This document shows, one piece after another, positions 1-6,689 of a DNA stretch of 14,732 nucleotides. The notes beneath the pieces were generated by a model. It was not told the DNA's origin and ran no database searches. It saw nothing but the letters and a program-made list of their open reading frames with translations. The DNA lies in NCBI GenBank assembly GCA_946481605.1, contig CAMLPA010000029.1, positions 1 through 14,732 of the forward strand. Direction: 5' to 3'. The stretch's first letter is position 1. Each line of letters starts with the position of its first letter. Position numbers and translations under genes: made by a program. Source of the DNA: an uncultured Flavihumibacter sp. (GTDB lineage Bacteria; Bacteroidota; Bacteroidia; Chitinophagales; Chitinophagaceae).

Positions 1-1748
1 CCGTTATCGGGGTTGATCAGTTCTATGCCGTAGTCTGAAGCGGCGGCGAATAAGGTATCGGACAGCCACAATAGGTCTCCGTACCCGTAACTGAGTGTTT
101 TGTTGGTTTTATTTTCCTGGGAGAAACGTTGTTTTACCGCACCTGTTTGCCGGTCGATTTCAATGATGCCATAGGTAGAAGTAGTGGCCCACATCCTTCC
201 CTTTGGATCTTCCACGAGTTTGTTGATGTTTCCGAATTGTTCCCCGGAAGGATACTGCTGATCGGTGAAACGGGTATAGCTGTTGGTAGCCGGATCATAT
301 TTTACAATCAATCCGTGCTGGGTACCCAGCCATACTTCTCCGTTCCGGGCCACAGTAATGCAGCGGATGGTGCGCTTGTCGAATACGGGATGTTGCCCTT
401 TCTCAACAAGGGTACCATTTTTATCGAAGCGCATCAGGTAACCCAACTGGCAGCCTACCCAGATGTTTTGTGCACTGTCGTAGGCAAGGCTCCAGCAAAG
501 ATCTCCGTTTGCGTCTCCGGTTCTGAATTCTTTTTTAAGTCTGAACTGGGGATCAAAGTAATACAATCCCGAGCCCCAGGTGCTTACGATCACATCTCCG
601 CCAGGCATTTCGCAGAAGCCGGTGATGTTAAGCGCCGAAGTTTTTTTGTCCATCCCCGCGCGTAGCAATACTGTTCCCGCTTTTTTGGGATCGGGGTTAA
701 AAAGGAATATTCCGTTGCTGGTACCGAGCCACAGGTTGTGCTGTTTGTCTTCACTGATGTGGTAGATGCGGTCGAAGTCGATACCATACTGATAGCGTTC
801 ATCGGTATGAATGGTCTCGAATGTACCAGAAACCTGCTGGTAGGACGTAAAGAATTCTCCTACCGACCATACTCTTTTCCGGCTGTCTTCAAATAACATG
901 GCCTGTTCTCCCGCGGCAGCGGCCTGGTGGGAGTGTTGGTGTTGCTGGTCATCTGAAACAAAAGTGGGCATAGATACGGTGGCCGCATCCCAGGTAGTGA
1001 TCCAGACCCGGTGTTGCCGGTCGATCATCAGGTTCAGAACAGGTCTTTTAAATTCGGCTGCCGAAAGAAATGGAAAAAGTGCGATGGTATTTTCACGGGT
1101 AAGACACTTGTTTTTTTCCTGATCGTACAGGCGTATGCCATCATCCGTGGCCAGCCAGAGATAGGGGAGCACCGGGTCCTGTACCACATCCATGATCCTG
1201 GTGTGCATCAGTTGGGGCAAACAGGTGAGTGCGGGATCAAATTGCCCGGTCTTGGGGTTATAAATAAAAGCGCCCTGCTTGCGTGTGGTGAGCCAGGTAT
1301 TGCCTTCGCGGTCACGGAAAATATCCAGTATTTCCATGGTATGGCTGAGGTTGCCGCGCATCACGGGCACCTGTTTCAGGTACCTGCCGGCAATATGGAA
1401 GAGGGTGACGCCGGAAGAAGACGCGGCCCATATCCTGGAACTGTCGTCCTCCATCAGCCTGAGGATTTTATTGTCGGGAAGTTGATCGCTGTGGCCGGGA
1501 ATATGCCGGAAGGTCTGGAACTGTTGCCCGTCGTAGCGCTGCAGTCCGTTGGAAGTGCCGAACCACATAAACCCGTGACTGTCCTGTAATACAGCGTAAA
1601 CATGGTTGGATGCCAGCCCGTCGTTTTTGTGCAGCCGGGTGTAGATGTACACTTCCTTTTGCGCATGTACGCCGGTTGCCAGGAGCAACAGCAGTATTGT
1701 GATGAATTTTCTCAGTTTAGGCTGGTTTTGAACAGGATAAAAATACAA
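1..1748 (-). CDS. Two-component regulator propeller sensor, N-terminal part (runs off window)
   Basis: The frame stays open from the window edge to a stop just upstream of 1748, about 582 codons. It begins with a signal peptide (hydrophobic ITILLLLLATGVHA, then Q) and then about a dozen Reg_prop blades spaced 40-50 residues apart. Examples are FMWFGTSNGLQRYDG, YLWLATDDGIRLYD, NLWLGTSNGIFLFN, IWVGCQLGYLMRFD and VWLGTQHGLIVKYD. In Bacteroidota such periplasmic double propellers usually precede a Y_Y_Y domain, a membrane segment and a histidine kinase, often as a hybrid (HTCS) sensor of glycans. That C-terminal part is outside the window, so kinase identity is inferred. The frame has no ATG before the first blade. 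I chose TTG at 1748, preceded by GGGAAG and just after an in-frame TGA. CTG at 1715 would give a compact signal peptide starting (M)RKFITILLL and is the alternative. Confidence 0.85.
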   Translation of the reverse strand, partial: MYFYPVQNQPKLRKFITILLLLLATGVHAQKEVYIYTRLHKNDGLASNHVYAVLQDSHGFMWFGTSNGLQRYDGQQFQTFRHIPGHSDQLPDNKILRLMEDDSSRIWAASSSGVTLFHIAGRYLKQVPVMRGNLSHTMEILDIFRDREGNTWLTTRKQGAFIYNPKTGQFDPALTCLPQLMHTRIMDVVQDPVLPYLWLATDDGIRLYDQEKNKCLTRENTIALFPFLSAAEFKRPVLNLMIDRQHRVWITTWDAATVSMPTFVSDDQQHQHSHQAAAAGEQAMLFEDSRKRVWSVGEFFTSYQQVSGTFETIHTDERYQYGIDFDRIYHISEDKQHNLWLGTSNGIFLFNPDPKKAGTVLLRAGMDKKTSALNITGFCEMPGGDVIVSTWGSGLYYFDPQFRLKKEFRTGDANGDLCWSLAYDSAQNIWVGCQLGYLMRFDKNGTLVEKGQHPVFDKRTIRCITVARNGEVWLGTQHGLIVKYDPATNSYTRFTDQQYPSGEQFGNINKLVEDPKGRMWATTSTYGIIEIDRQTGAVKQRFSQENKTNKTLSYGYGDLLWLSDTLFAAASDYGIELINPDN

Positions 1749-1850
1749 CTGCTTCCCGGTTCAGGAACGCTGATTTTCAAAATAACATCTTTATGTGGTG
1801 GAGGAGGAGGAATAGTAAGCGTAGCTGGCTTTTTTCACCTGCTTATGTGG

Positions 1851-1881
1851 TTGCCGCGCAAACGCGCTTCCCGGAACTTTG
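1851..1881 (+). promoter_or_regulatory. Putative Bacteroidota-type promoter
   Basis: TTG at 1851-1853 is followed after 20 bp by GAACTTTG at 1874-1881, a partial match to the Bacteroidota -7 element TAnnTTTG. It would give a leader of roughly a dozen bases before the ATG at 1900. The -7 element lacks the TA, so this is tentative. Confidence 0.4.
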
Positions 1882-1899
1882 TGTTCTAAAATAGCAAAC

Positions 1900-2754
1900 A
1901 TGAATAACAAAAGAATCCCACTGCTGAACGGCAGGGTAAAACTCGCGCTCACCCTGTGCGCCATGATCGCGGCAGTACTGCTCTCCTCCTTCGTAAAAGA
2001 AAAACACCGTGAAATGGCGGTGAAAAACGTCCTGGACGAACTGGGGATTACACCGAAACAGGCGCAGGAACATGTATGGACAGCCATAAGTACCCGTTAC
2101 CTCCCGTATGCAGGGAAGTTAAAACTGCTGCGTAAGTACGAGCCGGCCCAGCAGGCTTCGGCAGCAAAAGAACTACTTGCATTTGCAAAGGAATACACAG
2201 CATCTCCTGAATTTGCAGCCCGTTATGAAAGTTTCAGGCAGGAGCACGCGCCGAAAGCGCCTTCCACCGCTGCCGAAGAAATGAAGAAAATGGTAGATGG
2301 TGCGAAGCAGGGTAAAGCAAATATTGAAAAGAGCCTGCCAGGCACTTCAGGAGAAACAAAGAAGTCCCTCGAGGAAGCCATTACCATGTTCAATGAGCAA
2401 ATCCGCATGTACAGCGATCCCAAACATCCCGATTACCAGAATATGAAGGAGATGATGGAGATGAGCTATACCCATTCCAAAAAGCAATACGAAGACAACC
2501 TCGTTCAGTTTGAAAAGGATTATCCTAAAGTACCGGGACAATATGTGAAACGAAAACTGCAGGCGTTCCTGCAATTGTCTGGCACTGTTGATTTTGCCGC
2601 CGAACTGAAAGATGGGCCCAATGGGAAAAAGCTCTTCGTAAAACCCGAATACGAAAGGAAGCCCGACGAGTGGAAAAAATGTTTCCGTGCCGGTAAAGAA
2701 GCTGTTACGGCTGCCCGGACTTATGTAACCGAATGGCAGAACAGCATCAAATAA
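1900..2754 (+). CDS. Uncharacterised membrane-anchored charged protein
   Basis: I do not recognise a named family. The 284-residue product has a short basic N-terminus, one hydrophobic segment at about residues 14-31 (an uncleaved anchor or signal peptide) and then a strongly charged, Lys/Glu-rich, mainly helical body. A region at about residues 125-165 is rich in Glu, Lys and Met and could form a coiled coil. No catalytic motif is visible. The ATG at 1900 was preferred to an in-frame TTG at 1879, because that TTG lies inside the putative -7 promoter element. The gene diverges from the propeller sensor, with about 150 bp between starts, so shared regulation is possible but unproven. It is monocistronic: a strong terminator follows 33 bp after the stop. 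Confidence 0.75.
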   Translation: MNNKRIPLLNGRVKLALTLCAMIAAVLLSSFVKEKHREMAVKNVLDELGITPKQAQEHVWTAISTRYLPYAGKLKLLRKYEPAQQASAAKELLAFAKEYTASPEFAARYESFRQEHAPKAPSTAAEEMKKMVDGAKQGKANIEKSLPGTSGETKKSLEEAITMFNEQIRMYSDPKHPDYQNMKEMMEMSYTHSKKQYEDNLVQFEKDYPKVPGQYVKRKLQAFLQLSGTVDFAAELKDGPNGKKLFVKPEYERKPDEWKKCFRAGKEAVTAARTYVTEWQNSIK

Positions 2755-2786
2755 AATGGTCGTTGGTTCAGGTTGATTATAAAGAG

Positions 2787-2809
2787 GGCGTATTTCGATA
2801 CGCCTTTTT
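2787..2809 (+). terminator. Intrinsic terminator with UUCG tetraloop
   Basis: A perfect 7-bp stem, GGCGTAT (2787-2793) with ATACGCC (2798-2804), is closed by a TTCG loop and followed by five T. It lies 33 bp downstream of the charged-protein gene and would end its transcript. Confidence 0.9.
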
Positions 2810-2893
2810 CGCGTTTATTGAGGACCATTGACGCGGGGAAAAGTTTACGGAAATGAAGGTATTTCTTTGGCAAAAGTTAATTCACCAAAGGAA

Positions 2894-2901
2894 TATCTTC
2901 G
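2894..2901 (+). promoter_or_regulatory. Possible -7 promoter element
   Basis: TATCTTCG resembles the Bacteroidota TAnnTTTG element with one mismatch and lies 18 bp before the DUF1543 start. A TTTG at 2866-2869 sits 24 bp upstream, longer than the usual spacing of about 20 bp, so support is weak. Confidence 0.3.
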
Positions 2902-2919
2902 CAACAAAACTTTCCGGAA

Positions 2920-3492
2920 ATGGATCAAAAACTATTTATGGTCATTATGGGCGCCAAACCCGAGGGAAGACGCACCGAGCAACACGATGTTTTTTTCGGG
3001 ATAGCCCCTTCGTTAAAAGACCTGGTTCCTGCCATGAAGGAAGCCTGGCCCGAAGCCAAAGGGCGCATCCATATTGATTCCTGGCGGGAAGTAACGTTGG
3101 TGGACGGTTTCACCATTACGGTAATGGAAAGAAAAGATGCTCCTGAATACACCCTTCAGGAACGTGTATTTTTCCTGAACCTGGGCGGGTATAAACCCGG
3201 CGACATGGAAGAATACCATTACAAAATGCTGGTAGTGGCGCCCGATGCGGGAAAAGCCGTTCAGCAAGGAAAGGCGACCGCCTTCTACCAACATACCGGT
3301 TTTAGCGGCGCAACCGCGCATGTGGATGATAAATATGGAATTGATGTGGATGATGTGTACCAGGTGGAAGATATTCTTCCCGATTCCATGAGGGAAAAAT
3401 ACCAACTTCGCTTACTGCCCGCACCCTCAAATCATCGGGAAGATGAATTGCACATCGGTTACCTGAAACTGGATAAGCCCCTAAAAGGATAA
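2920..3492 (+). CDS. DUF1543 domain protein
   Basis: The 190-residue product matches the DUF1543 pattern: an N-terminal KLFMVIMGAKPEG strand-turn, then EQHDVFFGIA, then IHIDSWREVTLVDGF. The family is widespread in Bacteroidota and Proteobacteria and has no assigned biochemical role that I know of. There is no signal peptide or membrane segment, so a cytoplasmic location is likely. The second half repeats the layout of the first: RVFFLNLGGYKPGD, then EEYHYKMLVVA, then AHVDDKYGIDVDDVYQV. This suggests a two-lobed fold from an internal duplication. It follows a terminator and so probably has its own promoter. Its stop is 3 bp from the stop of the opposing nuclease gene. Confidence 0.85.
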   Translation: MDQKLFMVIMGAKPEGRRTEQHDVFFGIAPSLKDLVPAMKEAWPEAKGRIHIDSWREVTLVDGFTITVMERKDAPEYTLQERVFFLNLGGYKPGDMEEYHYKMLVVAPDAGKAVQQGKATAFYQHTGFSGATAHVDDKYGIDVDDVYQVEDILPDSMREKYQLRLLPAPSNHREDELHIGYLKLDKPLKG

Positions 3493-3501
3493 CTGCTATC
3501 C
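3487..3501. terminator. Small hairpin across convergent stop codons
   Basis: GGATA (3487-3491) and TATCC (3497-3501) form a 5-bp inverted repeat around the 3-bp gap between the two convergent genes. On the minus strand it is followed by TTTT, so it could help end the nuclease transcript. The stem is short, hence low confidence. Confidence 0.3.
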
Positions 3502-4287
3502 GAAAATTTCATTCAGCAAACCCGCCAACCTTACGCCGCCTTTCAACAGCCGGTTGTTGAGGGTTTCAACATGCTTGAAATTGTAATTGTAGCTGAGGTT
3601 CTGCTCCGGGCTTTTGATTTCCTCATAAAGTTCAGCGCTGATACTGTAGGATTCATAGAGCCATTCTGTAATGGGCTGCGCCTGCCATTTTTTACGTGTA
3701 TCCTTACTCGTGAAATTAATGGCGCGGGTGTATTCCGTATAACTCAGGTTCTGGTATTCCGGCAAATGATCGTCCCAAACCCTGTGCAGGTTAGAAGGCT
3801 GGTTGAACCACATCAGTCTGATCCTGTTTCCGCCCAGGTCTTCAGCGCGGCTCACATGCATGGGCTGATGAATATCTCCTGTAATATGGATCAGAAGACG
3901 TAGGTACATCCGTTTGGTTTCTGTGGGAAGCTCCTTCTCTTTCAGTTCACCAATTAAAAACTTCAACTTATTGTAAGCATTAGGTGTGGTATCGCTTTCC
4001 GCTGCGTTCACCATTTGCGCATAGTTCAACCCTTTGCTGAAATTAATATAGTGCCATGCGTCCAGGTATTTGTAGGCGGGATCGGATTTAATGAAATCTC
4101 CCCAGTTGCTGGCCATGGCCAGACTTTCATTTCCCAGTATTGCCTTTATCTGCTTGCGGGCTTTTCCGGAAAGATAGGTTTCTGCTATTTCCCCGGTTAC
4201 ACGGTGTCCCAACATGCCCCAGGCGGACGCGGTGATGGAAGGGAGAAGGCATATACTAATTATTAAGAGTTTGAATATCGTTTTCAT
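3496..4287 (-). CDS. Secreted S1/P1-type zinc-dependent nuclease
   Basis: The 263-residue product begins with a signal peptide ending ITASA, so Trp23 would be the first mature residue. That matches P1/S1 nucleases, in which the N-terminal Trp coordinates zinc. All nine expected trinuclear-zinc ligands can be placed with the family spacing: Trp23, His28 (WGMLGH), Asp64 (NWGD), His79 (WHY), His134 and Asp138 (HITGD), His144, and His168 and Asp172 (LHRVWD). The enzyme should cleave single-stranded DNA or RNA and remove 3'-phosphates outside the cytoplasm, possibly to obtain phosphate and nucleosides. I chose the ATG at 4287 because it gives a compact signal peptide; an in-frame ATG at 4302 would add five residues. 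The gene diverges from the DCC operon and converges on the DUF1543 gene. Confidence 0.93.
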   Translation of the reverse strand: MKTIFKLLIISICLLPSITASAWGMLGHRVTGEIAETYLSGKARKQIKAILGNESLAMASNWGDFIKSDPAYKYLDAWHYINFSKGLNYAQMVNAAESDTTPNAYNKLKFLIGELKEKELPTETKRMYLRLLIHITGDIHQPMHVSRAEDLGGNRIRLMWFNQPSNLHRVWDDHLPEYQNLSYTEYTRAINFTSKDTRKKWQAQPITEWLYESYSISAELYEEIKSPEQNLSYNYNFKHVETLNNRLLKGGVRLAGLLNEIFG

Positions 4288-4333
4288 GACGCTAAAATAC
4301 ATATCTTATTCCATTTCTAATTTTCAGAAAATA

Positions 4334-4363
4334 TTGAAAGTTTGAAAATGTTGATTATCTTTG
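4334..4363 (+). promoter_or_regulatory. Bacteroidota-type promoter of the DCC operon
   Basis: TTG at 4334-4336 is followed after 19 bp by TATCTTTG (4356-4363), an exact match to TAnnTTTG. Transcription would start near 4369, giving an untranslated leader of about 67 bases before the ATG at 4437. Confidence 0.6.
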
Positions 4364-4436
4364 AGGGGTGAAGAAAAGAAAATGAAGGGATGCCGTTCAA
4401 TATGTTCTTCCACTGCAAACATCAAATTGTTATACA

Positions 4437-5261
4437 ATGAGAACGCTCCGCAACCACCTGATCCTCTACGATGCAGAATGCCCTATGTGCCAGTTGTACA
4501 CCAGTGCTTTTGTAAGCTCCGGCATGATGGATAAAAACGGCCGGGAAGCTTACCAACATTTACCCGAAGGAGCTTGTCCGCTGGTCGATAAGCAGCGGGC
4601 AGTAAACGAAATCGCATTGGTAAATATGGAAACCGGGGCCGTTACTTATGGAATAGATAGTCTTTGTACTGTATTGGCGCACAACTTCCCTTTGTTAAAA
4701 CCGGTTTTCAACGTTGGACTTTTACGTTGGTGCCTGCGGAAAGCTTACGCTTTCGTGTCTTACAACCGGCGCGTTATCGTGCCTGCAAACGGAGAAGGTA
4801 CTTATGCGTGGCAGCCTTCTTTCCGGCTGCGTTACAGGTTGCTTTACCTGGTACTAACCTGGTTGATTACCGCGGCGATCCTTTCCGCTTACACACCTTA
4901 TATGGAGGACCTATTGCCTACAGGCCCCTGGTTCCGGGAATATGTGGTTTGCGGTGTCCAACTCATTTTCCAGGCCGTTGTGCTTTTGTGGGTTCAAAGG
5001 GAAAAAATATGGGACTACCTGGGCAATATGATGACCGTTTCTTTTGCCGGAGGACTTTTACTGTTACTGGCTCGTCCTATCCTTCTTTTATTTGACGCGG
5101 GCGCCATCATGTATGTAACGGTATTTATGGTGGTGTCAGGGTTGATGTTGCTGGAACACATCCGCAGATGCGGACTGCTGCAATTGGGATGTATACCTTC
5201 TTTTACCTGGATCGTTTTCAGAATCGGCATATTGTGGATGATCTTTAATGGCATGTTATGA
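4437..5261 (+). CDS. DCC-family (DUF393) thiol-motif protein with C-terminal membrane domain
   Basis: The first ~120 residues carry the DCC-family signature LILYDAECPMCQLY, with Asp12, Cys15 and Cys18 forming a CxxC thioredoxin-like active site. DCC proteins are predicted thiol-disulfide oxidoreductases, but their substrates are mostly unknown. The C-terminal half has about five hydrophobic segments (near residues 134-152, 169-186, 197-218, 221-239 and 256-272), making it an integral membrane protein; stand-alone DCC proteins are only about 130 residues. There is no signal peptide, so the CxxC domain probably faces the cytoplasm. It is the first gene of a three-gene operon, and its stop overlaps the next start as ATGA. 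The membrane part resembles no family that I can name. Confidence 0.85.
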   Translation: MRTLRNHLILYDAECPMCQLYTSAFVSSGMMDKNGREAYQHLPEGACPLVDKQRAVNEIALVNMETGAVTYGIDSLCTVLAHNFPLLKPVFNVGLLRWCLRKAYAFVSYNRRVIVPANGEGTYAWQPSFRLRYRLLYLVLTWLITAAILSAYTPYMEDLLPTGPWFREYVVCGVQLIFQAVVLLWVQREKIWDYLGNMMTVSFAGGLLLLLARPILLLFDAGAIMYVTVFMVVSGLMLLEHIRRCGLLQLGCIPSFTWIVFRIGILWMIFNGML

Positions 5262-6178
5262 AATACAACAAAATTGTGATCGCGGGTGGCAACGGTTACC
5301 TCGGCGCTGTCTTCAGCAGGTATTACGCGCCGCTTTCGGAAAAAGTGGTGCTGTTGTCAAGGAAATCCGCGCCGGCAATGGAGAACCTCACTACAGAAGT
5401 CTGGGACGGTGAACAGGAGGGGGCATGGGTGCAACAACTCGAAGGCGCCGATTTGCTTATCAATCTTTGCGGGAAGAACGTAAACTGCAGGTACACCACA
5501 AAGAACCGCCGTGCGATCATAGCTTCCCGGTTAACGCCCACCAGATTGCTTGGAAAAGTGATCCCTACCTTGAAAGCACCTCCGCGTTTATGGATTAACG
5601 TTACTTCCGCCACCATTTACCGTCATGCGGAGGACCATGCCCAGGATGAATGGAACGGGGAGATAGGGAAAGGTTTTTCAGTGGAGGTTTGTCGGCAATG
5701 GGAAGCTGCGTTTTTTGAAACAGCTACGCCTGCCACCCGTAAGATCGCGCTTCGGATGGGCATCGTACTTGGGTCTGAAGATGGTGTGTTCCCCCGTTTG
5801 CTCAGACTGGCAAAATGGGGTTTGGGTGGAAAGCAGGGCAATGGCAGACAAATGGTATCCTGGATACACGAGCAGGACGCTGCCCGCACTACAGAATGGC
5901 TCCTGCAAAACAAAACGCCCGATGGGATTTTCAATTGCACCGCGCCCAAGCCTATCAGTAATGCTGAACTTATGCGTACGATAAGAACCGAAGCAGGAAT
6001 AAACATAGGCATTCCCACCCCTGAATGGTTACTGGAATGCGGTGCCCGCCTTATCGGCACAGAAACGGAACTGATCCTCAAAAGCAGGTGGGTGCTTCCC
6101 ACCCGGCTGCTCAAAAGCGGGTATCCTTTTCTTTATCCCGATGTAAAGTCTGCCATCCGGGCCATCCTTCAACGATAA
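5258..6178 (+). CDS. TIGR01777-type epimerase-like NAD(P)-binding protein (extended SDR)
   Basis: The 306-residue product opens with a Rossmann strand and nucleotide-binding loop (KIVIAGGNGYLG, residues 5-16). It then shows features of the TIGR01777/YfcH group: INLCGKNVNCRYT, an arginine-rich NRRAIIASR segment, NVTSATIY (Tyr121), RMGIVLG and SWIHEQDAAR (about 201-210). A C-terminal DUF1731-like segment contains TPEWLLECGARLIG and LLKSGYPFLYP. The family is usually annotated as a sugar-nucleotide epimerase, but the true substrate is unknown. It overlaps the DCC gene by 4 bp and precedes an SRPBCC gene by 14 bp, so the three are translationally and functionally linked. From memory, some Actinobacteria carry TIGR01777 proteins fused to an SRPBCC domain, which supports a partnership with the next gene. 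Confidence 0.92.
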   Translation: MKYNKIVIAGGNGYLGAVFSRYYAPLSEKVVLLSRKSAPAMENLTTEVWDGEQEGAWVQQLEGADLLINLCGKNVNCRYTTKNRRAIIASRLTPTRLLGKVIPTLKAPPRLWINVTSATIYRHAEDHAQDEWNGEIGKGFSVEVCRQWEAAFFETATPATRKIALRMGIVLGSEDGVFPRLLRLAKWGLGGKQGNGRQMVSWIHEQDAARTTEWLLQNKTPDGIFNCTAPKPISNAELMRTIRTEAGINIGIPTPEWLLECGARLIGTETELILKSRWVLPTRLLKSGYPFLYPDVKSAIRAILQR

Positions 6179-6192
6179 CTTCTTACGCGACC

Positions 6193-6672
6193 ATGGAAAC
6201 AATACTTTTAGAAACCATCATCAACGCCCCGATCGAAGTATGCTTCGATACCGCACGCAGTATCGACATGCACCTGGAAAGTATGCAGCACACCGGCGAG
6301 CGCGCCATTGCCGGCCGTACAAGCGGATACATCGGCGCAGGAGAAACCGTTACCTGGAGGGCCAGGCATTTTGGGATCTCTTTCCGGATGAAAGTCCGCA
6401 TCACTGCCTGTCAACCTTATTTCCTTTTTACCGACGAAATGGAGCACGGCCCCTTCAAAAAAATGAAGCACCAGCATTTTTTTGAAGAAACACTGGCTGG
6501 CGTAAGAATGCGGGACATCTTTTTTTTTGAATCACCCTGCGGGTGGATCGGGAAGCTTGTTGACCGCTATATACTGGCACCATATCTTCTCAAATTATTG
6601 CTCCGGCGCAACCAGGTGCTGAAGGCCACAGCGGAGCGCAGCACCATCGCTGCAATTGCCCGCGTTTCCTGA
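6193..6672 (+). CDS. SRPBCC-family ligand-binding protein
   Basis: The 159-residue product begins ETIINAPIEVCFDTARSIDMH, the usual strand-helix opening of START/SRPBCC (polyketide cyclase-like) folds. It continues with alternating strands (GETVTWRARHFGISF, MKVRITACQPYFLFTDEM, HFFEE) and ends in a long helix (about residues 118-150) that would close the hydrophobic cavity. Such proteins bind lipids, coenzyme-like rings or other hydrophobic ligands; the ligand here cannot be read from sequence. The ATG at 6193 was chosen because it begins the conserved fold; the frame is open further upstream inside the epimerase gene, but that extension is not domain-like. It is the last gene of the DCC-epimerase-SRPBCC operon and converges on the amidohydrolase gene with a 17-bp gap and no obvious terminator. 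Confidence 0.85.
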   Translation: METILLETIINAPIEVCFDTARSIDMHLESMQHTGERAIAGRTSGYIGAGETVTWRARHFGISFRMKVRITACQPYFLFTDEMEHGPFKKMKHQHFFEETLAGVRMRDIFFFESPCGWIGKLVDRYILAPYLLKLLLRRNQVLKATAERSTIAAIARVS

Positions 6673-6689
6673 AGCGGTGTACAGCCCGG

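Noticed and set aside
129..1589. Long plus-strand open frames (up to 192 codons) opposite the propeller sensor
   Set aside because: They are antisense to a continuous minus-strand frame with a dozen recognisable Reg_prop blades, and their own translations show no domain-like sequence.
1794..1816. GTGGTGGAGGAGGAGGA purine-rich run upstream of the charged-protein gene
   Set aside because: It is a short imperfect GGA repeat without flanking structure and could be chance; not enough to call a regulatory repeat.
4382..4436. Possible upstream open reading frame beginning at ATG 4382 in the DCC operon leader
   Set aside because: It continues out of frame into the DCC gene with no recognisable content and no clear ribosome binding site; a leader peptide cannot be supported.
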